A stretch of DNA of 64,000 nucleotides from Mucilaginibacter sp. 14171R-50. Its GTDB lineage: Bacteria > Bacteroidota > Bacteroidia > Sphingobacteriales > Sphingobacteriaceae. Made by a program: the position numbers and the translations under genes. Location: NCBI RefSeq assembly GCF_010093045.1, contig NZ_CP048115.1, forward strand, positions 2,666,001 to 2,730,000, read 5' to 3'. This document shows positions 58,607 to 64,000 of this stretch, piece by piece. How positions within the stretch are numbered: position 1 is the first letter of the stretch; each line of letters opens with the position of its first letter. The notes under the pieces were generated by a model that ran no database searches, was not told the origin of the DNA, and worked only from the letters and a program-made list of their open reading frames with translations.

Positions 58607-59794
58607 ATGACCGTAATTAAGAAGCATCACTTATTAAGGAAGGATCTGATTAAGCACTTTTACTATAATAAAAGTCTTTCTTTGACCGAACTGAGCAAGC
58701 TCACACACAAAAGCCTGCCCTTAGTGACCAATACGGTTAGTAACCTGATAGACGAAGGTTACGTGCTTGAACATGGCCTTGCACCCTCAACCGGCGGCCG
58801 GCGGGGTTTGGCTTTTCTGCTAAACGGCCAAAAGCAGCGTTACATAGTTGCTGTAGCGGTAGACCAAATGGTAACCCAGGTAGTTATCTACGATCTGCTA
58901 AACAATATTAAGATGGAGCCCGAGAAAAAAGAGCTCGTGCTTAGCGATACGCCTTCATTAATTGACACCTTCACCGAATTTTTGCAAGATTACATCTCGC
59001 GCTCGGGTATTTCTATCCACCAGATACTGGGCATGGGTATTGGCATGCCCGGCTTTGTAAACGCCGAACAAGGGGTTAACCATACCTTTTTTAAAACAAA
59101 AGGCGGCGAGAACCTGGCGAAACACCTATCGGAACAGCTTGGTATGCCGGTGTTTATCGATAACGATTCAAGTTTGATAGCGCTGGCCGAACTAAAGTTT
59201 GGCGCCGGAAAAAATCTAAAGGATGTGCTGGTAGTAAACGTAGGGTGGGGAACCGGCCTGGGTATGATCGTAAACGGCAGCCTTTTCAGGGGCCACAGCG
59301 GGTACGCGGGCGAGTTTAGCCATATCCCTTTGTCGCAAAGCAATAAGATCTGTTCGTGCGGTAAGCGGGGCTGCCTGGAGGTAGATACGTCGTTGTTGGT
59401 TTTGCTCGAGCGCGCAAAATCTGAAATGGATTCGGGCGCCAGTTCAAGCATGGAGCAGGTTTACAAAAAAACGGGCACCCTGTCAGGCGACCATTTCCTG
59501 AACGCAGCCAGATCAGGCGACCCGCTCGCGGTATCCATATTGTCTGACGCGGCATTTTTAATAGGTAAGGGGATGTCAACCCTTATCCACATCATGAACC
59601 CCAAGCTGATCGTTTTAAGCGGCAGGGGCGCTATAGCAGGCAAAATATTAATGGCCCCCATACAGCAGGCCATCAACGAGTTTTGTATCCCCTGGCTTGC
59701 AGAGCAAACCGAGATACAGGTGTCAACCCTGGCGTCAGACTCAGAGCTTCTGGGCGCGGCAACCCTGGTTATGGAGAATTGCAACTTTAATTAA
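58607..59794 (+). CDS. ROK-family transcriptional regulator
   Basis: 395 residues. The N-terminal winged helix (LIKHFYYNKSLSLTELSKLTHKSLPLVTNTVSNLIDEGYV) would bind DNA. The ROK sugar-kinase-like domain has GIGMPGFVN, VFIDNDSSLIALAELKFGAGK, NVGWGTGLGMIVNG, and the zinc motif CSCGKRGCLEVD. This matches NagC/Mlc/XylR-type sugar-responsive repressors. It lies 66 bases before a SusC gene on the same strand, so it most likely controls that uptake locus. Confidence 0.9.
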   Translation: MTVIKKHHLLRKDLIKHFYYNKSLSLTELSKLTHKSLPLVTNTVSNLIDEGYVLEHGLAPSTGGRRGLAFLLNGQKQRYIVAVAVDQMVTQVVIYDLLNNIKMEPEKKELVLSDTPSLIDTFTEFLQDYISRSGISIHQILGMGIGMPGFVNAEQGVNHTFFKTKGGENLAKHLSEQLGMPVFIDNDSSLIALAELKFGAGKNLKDVLVVNVGWGTGLGMIVNGSLFRGHSGYAGEFSHIPLSQSNKICSCGKRGCLEVDTSLLVLLERAKSEMDSGASSSMEQVYKKTGTLSGDHFLNAARSGDPLAVSILSDAAFLIGKGMSTLIHIMNPKLIVLSGRGAIAGKILMAPIQQAINEFCIPWLAEQTEIQVSTLASDSELLGAATLVMENCNFN

Positions 59795-59860
59795 CAAGCA
59801 TATTAATCAACCCTATTATATAAACAACCAACCTTAGTATTTACCATTAAAACCTAAAAA

Positions 59861-62800
59861 ATGAAACAAATGTACTTGAGGTGTATCGCGCTGTTGCTGT
59901 TTAGCATAGTATCAATGGCGGCATATGCACAAAAAACAGTTACCGGTAGGGTAACTGAAAAATCCGGGGAGCCGCTACCGGGTGTTACAGTGGCCGAAAA
60001 AGGCACAGCCAACGGCATGTCGACAACAGTAGACGGAAAGTTCAGCATATCTGTTAAGCAGGGTGCGGTGTTAAGCTTTTCTTTTATAGGTTACAAAACC
60101 AAAGAAGTTACCGTTGGGGCCGAAAACACCATCAATGTGGTGTTAGAGAGCGGTGATAACGCCCTTAATGAGGTGGTTGTAACGGCCCTTGGCATAAAAA
60201 GGGAGAAAAAATCATTAGGTTACGCGGTACAGGAGGTTAAAGGACAAACTTTATCTGATACCAAAGAACCTAACGTTGTAAACGCGTTATCGGGTAAGGT
60301 TGCCGGTTTGCAAATTACCCGGTCGGGTAACGGCCCGGGTGGTTCATCAAGGATCACTTTAAGGGGTAATAACTCGCTAACCGGGTCAAACCAGCCTTTA
60401 ATTGTTGTTGATGGTATACCATTGGATAACTTTATCGGCGCTGCCAACAACGATTATTACAACCCGTCGTTAGATATGGGTAACGGTCTGTCGGATATCA
60501 ATGCTGAGGATATTGAAAGCATGAGCGTTTTGAAAGGCGCGGCAGCGGCAGCGTTATATGGTTCAAGGGCCGGTAACGGTGCCATCCTGATCACCACAAA
60601 AACCGGTAAAACACAAAACGGCCTTGGTATCACACTGACATCTTCGGTTGGTATCGAAAGCATTTTTGCACGGGCTAAAACGCAGAACGTATTTGGCCAG
60701 GGTACAAATGGCATATACGATGCTACATCATCCAGCAGCTGGGGACCAAAAGCAACCGGGCAAAACGTAACCAAATGGGATGGCACAGAAGCGCCTTTGG
60801 CTACTTACGATAATATCGGTTCTTACTTTGGTAACGGGTTAACCTCAAACCAGGGCATATCTTTCCAGCAGCAATATAAATCTACATCGGTTTATACCTC
60901 TTACAACCGCCTTGATGATAAAAGCATCATCCCCGGCGCTAAGCTTACCCGTAACAACCTAATGGCCAGAACGGTAAGCAAGTTTGGCGCTGAAGACAAA
61001 TGGACGGTAGATACCAAGGTTCAGTATATTAACTCGGCTGCCTTTAACCGCCCGCAGGGTGGCTCGAACGTGAGCAACAACTTTTATGCTTTATCGTTAC
61101 TGCCAACCTCTATTAATATCCGCGATTTTAGCGCGCGTACCAATGAGGCAGGTAAAATGCTTTGGTGGCGCCAGGAAAACGAACTTAACCCTTACTGGGC
61201 CTCCAAATACAATTTGAACGAAGACATCAGGAACAGGTTTTTATTGAACGGATCGGTTAGGTACCAGTTTAACAGCTGGTTGAGCGCCGAGGCAAAAGGT
61301 GGGGCAGATACCTACACCACCAATACCACCAACATGACCTATTCGGGCGCTACGCCAACCTCTACCGGATCGTACGGTACCGGTAAAAGCACCTTTACCG
61401 AAACCAACTACAGCACCTTGTTAACTGCTAAAAAGGATAATATTTTTGGCAAATTAGGTGGTGTTATAACCGCGGGTGGCAACTTAATGAACCGCAAATC
61501 ATCGTACCTGAGCGCTAACGTAGGAACGCTGCAAGTGCCTGACCTGTTCTCGTTGAACAACGGTACTTCCAGCGCAAGCATTAACGAAGGCATCAACCGT
61601 CATAACATTTATTCGGTTTACGGCTCGGTTGGCTTAAACTACGATGGCTACCTGTTCTTAGACGGTACCTTCCGTAACGACTGGTCATCGGCGTTGATCG
61701 CTGCAAACCGTTCTTATTTTTACCCATCGTTAAGCGGTGCATTTGTGTTTACCGAACTGATGAGCAAAAGCGCTAACGGCCTGCCATCATGGTTAACTTA
61801 TGGTAAGTTAAGAGGGTCGTTCGCGGCAGTAGGTAACGATATGGAGCCATACCAGTTATATAACACTTACACTATTGGTAAAGACCCGCTGGGTAACACC
61901 ACAGCAAGCCGTGGCGATGTGCTATATGACCCGTACGTGAAAAGCGAGCTGATCAAATCGTACGAGGCCGGTTTAGAAATGCGTTTCTTTAACAGCCGCC
62001 TTGGATTCGATTTCGCGGTATATAAATCAAACGCCACCAGGCAGCTGCTGAACTTACCAATGGATAACTTAAGCGGTTATTCGTTTAAAAAGATCAACGC
62101 GGGCGATATCGAAAATAAAGGTTTGGAGCTGATGGTTGATGGCAAGATACTGCAAAGCAGCACCGGCTTTAACTGGAATGCCATGGTTAACTTTTCTATC
62201 AACAGGAACAGGGTTAAGTACCTTACCGATGAAGTAACCCGTTACGGACTCGGTGGCTTCGACGATGTATCGGTTATTGCCGAAACAGGCCAGCTTTTTG
62301 GTGAGATCTATGGATCACGTTTCCTGCGGGTAAAAGATGCAAGCAGCGAATATAATGGAAAATTAATTTTAGATGCTACCGGTTTACCGCAGGTAGATCC
62401 TGAAAAAGCCCGCTTGGGTAACCAGCAGGCTACCAGCTTACTGGGTGTTACCAACTCGTTCTCGTACAAAAACTTCGACTTCTCGTTCCTGATCGACGCA
62501 CGTTTTGGCGGGCAGGTGTTTTCTGGTACCATAGCTAATATGGAGCAATACGGTACATCAAACAAAACCGTTGTAAATGGGTCGAGGGATAATATGTTGG
62601 TTGACGGTGTAGTATTAAATACAACAACCAACAAATACGAACCAAACAAAGTAGAAACCAGCGCGCAAAATTACTGGGGCGTAGTAGCCGGCCATGGTAA
62701 CATAGGTATAACAGAGGCAAACCTTTACGATGCTTCTAACGTACGTGTTAGAAACGTACAGTTAGGTTATAACCTGCCAAAAAGCCTGCTATCAGGCTCA

Positions 62801-62977
62801 GGTATCCAAAGGGCAAAAATAGGGGTGTCGGCAAATAACTTATGGTTAATATCAAGCCACATGAACGGTATGGACCCTGAATCTGTTTACGCAACCGGTA
62901 CCAATGCAACCGGTTTTGAAAGCGGAAGCTCGCCTACCACACGTACATTTTTACTAAACTTAACTATAGGCTTCTAA
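59861..62977 (+). CDS. SusC/RagA-family TonB-dependent outer membrane transporter
   Basis: 1038 residues with a signal peptide (LLLFSIVSMAAYAQ). A carboxypeptidase-regulatory-like domain (about 25-105: VTGRVTEKSGEPLPGVTVAEKGTANGMSTTVDGKFSI) precedes the plug (about 115-245, with the RagA block SVLKGAAAAALYGSRAGNGAILITTK). The rest is the 22-strand barrel and ends in an aromatic residue (LLNLTIGF), as outer-membrane barrels do. It imports a glycan or other large ligand, energised by TonB. A SusD-like partner starts 26 bases downstream. The cargo is unknown. Confidence 0.94.
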   Translation: MKQMYLRCIALLLFSIVSMAAYAQKTVTGRVTEKSGEPLPGVTVAEKGTANGMSTTVDGKFSISVKQGAVLSFSFIGYKTKEVTVGAENTINVVLESGDNALNEVVVTALGIKREKKSLGYAVQEVKGQTLSDTKEPNVVNALSGKVAGLQITRSGNGPGGSSRITLRGNNSLTGSNQPLIVVDGIPLDNFIGAANNDYYNPSLDMGNGLSDINAEDIESMSVLKGAAAAALYGSRAGNGAILITTKTGKTQNGLGITLTSSVGIESIFARAKTQNVFGQGTNGIYDATSSSSWGPKATGQNVTKWDGTEAPLATYDNIGSYFGNGLTSNQGISFQQQYKSTSVYTSYNRLDDKSIIPGAKLTRNNLMARTVSKFGAEDKWTVDTKVQYINSAAFNRPQGGSNVSNNFYALSLLPTSINIRDFSARTNEAGKMLWWRQENELNPYWASKYNLNEDIRNRFLLNGSVRYQFNSWLSAEAKGGADTYTTNTTNMTYSGATPTSTGSYGTGKSTFTETNYSTLLTAKKDNIFGKLGGVITAGGNLMNRKSSYLSANVGTLQVPDLFSLNNGTSSASINEGINRHNIYSVYGSVGLNYDGYLFLDGTFRNDWSSALIAANRSYFYPSLSGAFVFTELMSKSANGLPSWLTYGKLRGSFAAVGNDMEPYQLYNTYTIGKDPLGNTTASRGDVLYDPYVKSELIKSYEAGLEMRFFNSRLGFDFAVYKSNATRQLLNLPMDNLSGYSFKKINAGDIENKGLELMVDGKILQSSTGFNWNAMVNFSINRNRVKYLTDEVTRYGLGGFDDVSVIAETGQLFGEIYGSRFLRVKDASSEYNGKLILDATGLPQVDPEKARLGNQQATSLLGVTNSFSYKNFDFSFLIDARFGGQVFSGTIANMEQYGTSNKTVVNGSRDNMLVDGVVLNTTTNKYEPNKVETSAQNYWGVVAGHGNIGITEANLYDASNVRVRNVQLGYNLPKSLLSGSGIQRAKIGVSANNLWLISSHMNGMDPESVYATGTNATGFESGSSPTTRTFLLNLTIGF

Positions 62978-63003
62978 TTATAAAAAGACTAATTCATAAG
63001 AAT

Positions 63004-64000
63004 ATGAAAACGATATTTAAAAAATCATGCCTGCTGCTTACCGGTGTTTTGCTGGTAGCATCGTGCAAAAAATTCGACGAGATCAATAACGATCCGCTTA
63101 AAGCGAACGGAGACCAGGTACAAACGGAGTACTTTATCAATAACGCGATAGTTGGCGCGCAGCAAGACCCGGGATTATCTGAAAGGGTATTTATCCTTTA
63201 CTGGGTTGTTGGCGGGCATACCCTGCAGGACGAGGATGGCGAAACCTTTTCTCGCGGCAGCTACGACGACGGCTGGACCTCGGAATACTACAGGCAGTCA
63301 TCACAATGGCTGAATGCAGCCAACAGTGCTATTGAGGTAGGTACAGACCAAATTAAAAAAGGCACCTCAAAAGCATACACCAATAACCTTATACAGGTGG
63401 CCAGGATATGGAGGGCGTATTTAATGAGCGAGTTTTCGGATAGCTTCGGGCCTATGCCTATTGATGGTTTCCAGGGTAAAAACCCCGATTTTAAGGACGT
63501 AAAAACAGTTTACTATTATTTGCTGGATGAGTTGAAAGATGCATCTTCTAAATTAGACCTGAGCGTTGTAAACCCATCTGACCTTGCTAAAGAAGACCCG
63601 GCTTACGGATACAACTACGCCAAGTGGCGCAAATACGCAAACTCGATGCGTATGCGTTTGGCCATGAGGCTATCAGAGGTTGACCCTGAAAAAGCAAAAA
63701 GCGAGTTTGAGGCTGCAGCAGCAGGAAGCGATTTTATTACAGATGTTGCTACCGAAACCTTTAGCGTACAGGAAACCCCTAACAGCTACAATCCGCTTAG
63801 CAGCGTGTTCCGTAAGGAGTCGTCATGGATGGGGTTGCCGATATCTGCAACTTATAACAACCTTTCGGTAGGTTTAGGCAGCGTAAAATCTGCTGATCAG
63901 TTAGGTGCTGATTTTCAGTCGGCCATTAAACCAGCTGATTGGCTGGGCCAGAAATTCCCTGAGCAGTTTGCCACAAAAACAAACGATCCGGCGGCGGGAT
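63004..64000 (+). CDS. SusD/RagB-family outer-membrane lipoprotein (partial)
   Basis: 332 codons are open from ATG 63004 to the window end. The start MKTIFKKSCLLLTGVLLVASCKKFDEINNDPL has a lipobox ending at Cys21. FDEINNDPLKANGDQVQTEYFINNAI and ARIWRAYLMSEFSDSFGPMPIDGF are typical of the SusD-like_2 group. TPR-type helices follow. It binds ligand at the cell surface and closes the SusC channel. The C-terminus lies outside the window. Confidence 0.92.
   Translation, partial: MKTIFKKSCLLLTGVLLVASCKKFDEINNDPLKANGDQVQTEYFINNAIVGAQQDPGLSERVFILYWVVGGHTLQDEDGETFSRGSYDDGWTSEYYRQSSQWLNAANSAIEVGTDQIKKGTSKAYTNNLIQVARIWRAYLMSEFSDSFGPMPIDGFQGKNPDFKDVKTVYYYLLDELKDASSKLDLSVVNPSDLAKEDPAYGYNYAKWRKYANSMRMRLAMRLSEVDPEKAKSEFEAAAAGSDFITDVATETFSVQETPNSYNPLSSVFRKESSWMGLPISATYNNLSVGLGSVKSADQLGADFQSAIKPADWLGQKFPEQFATKTNDPAAG

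Overview
The window is a stretch of bacterial chromosome from a Bacteroidota organism, most probably family Sphingobacteriaceae (Mucilaginibacter/Pedobacter type). The grounds are a SusC/SusD pair, a short RpoD-like sigma factor of the Bacteroidota type, promoters of the TTTG-N(about 20)-TAnnTTTG type, weak ribosome binding sites, FtsX-type permeases starting MFKNYFKIAWRN, a DUF2027-Smr protein, and palindromic intergenic repeats. No prophage, insertion sequence, rRNA or CRISPR array was seen. There is one tRNA-Arg(TCT).

Layout. 1-5.4 kb: end of a NUDIX/NrtR-like gene, a BadF-type sugar kinase, the tRNA, a GH25 lysozyme and a TPR histidine kinase. 5.7-17.2 kb: a compact biosynthetic operon made of an A-PCP-KS-AT-ACP-aminotransferase megasynthase, a C-A-PCP-TE synthetase and an Sfp-type phosphopantetheinyl transferase. 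It is followed by an unusual fusion of a membrane AraC regulator to an FtsX permease (17.3-21.0 kb). 21-26 kb: GH29 fucosidase, TPR protein, ClpP, an ECF sigma factor with an overlapping small gene, then a repeat-rich gap. 26-30.3 kb: phosphohexomutase, aspartate kinase and diaminopimelate decarboxylase (lysine pathway); the last carries an in-frame repeat-like insertion. 30.3-37.4 kb: a GAF-PAS protein without an ATPase domain, cold shock protein, YtxH protein, M1 peptidase, DUF892 protein, DUF2027-Smr protein and a rhodanese. 37.5-40.0 kb: an arsenic operon (arsR, DUF6428, arsenate reductase, Acr3) with two copies of one operator. 40-44.6 kb: a Pro/Thr-rich repeat protein, an ArsR-SRPBCC pair, a DUF6624 protein and a PAS-PAS-GAF histidine kinase. 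44.9-51.8 kb: a co-directional sugar/uronate cluster (GH130, UxaC, HGSNAT-like acyltransferase, ChbG/YdjC deacetylase, Tat-type small protein, GMC oxidoreductase). 51.8-57.3 kb: MFS transporter, NDH-2, RpoD-like sigma factor, second cold shock protein and an exported MsrA-MsrB pair. 57.8-64 kb: a fasciclin protein, then a ROK regulator just upstream of a SusC/SusD pair; SusD runs off the window.

How genes work together. The most notable system is the NRPS-PKS operon. Its domain order predicts: activation of one amino acid (pocket resembling aromatic-type), one malonyl extension, conversion of the beta-keto group to a beta-amine by the embedded PLP aminotransferase, condensation with a second amino acid (pocket DILQIGVIW, close to the glycine code) and thioesterase release. 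The predicted core is a 3,4-diamino acid joined to glycine, a vicinal-diamine statine analogue. This is inference from domain logic; no product is known from the sequence. The divergent histidine kinase and the AraC-permease fusion flank the operon and are candidates for regulation or export.
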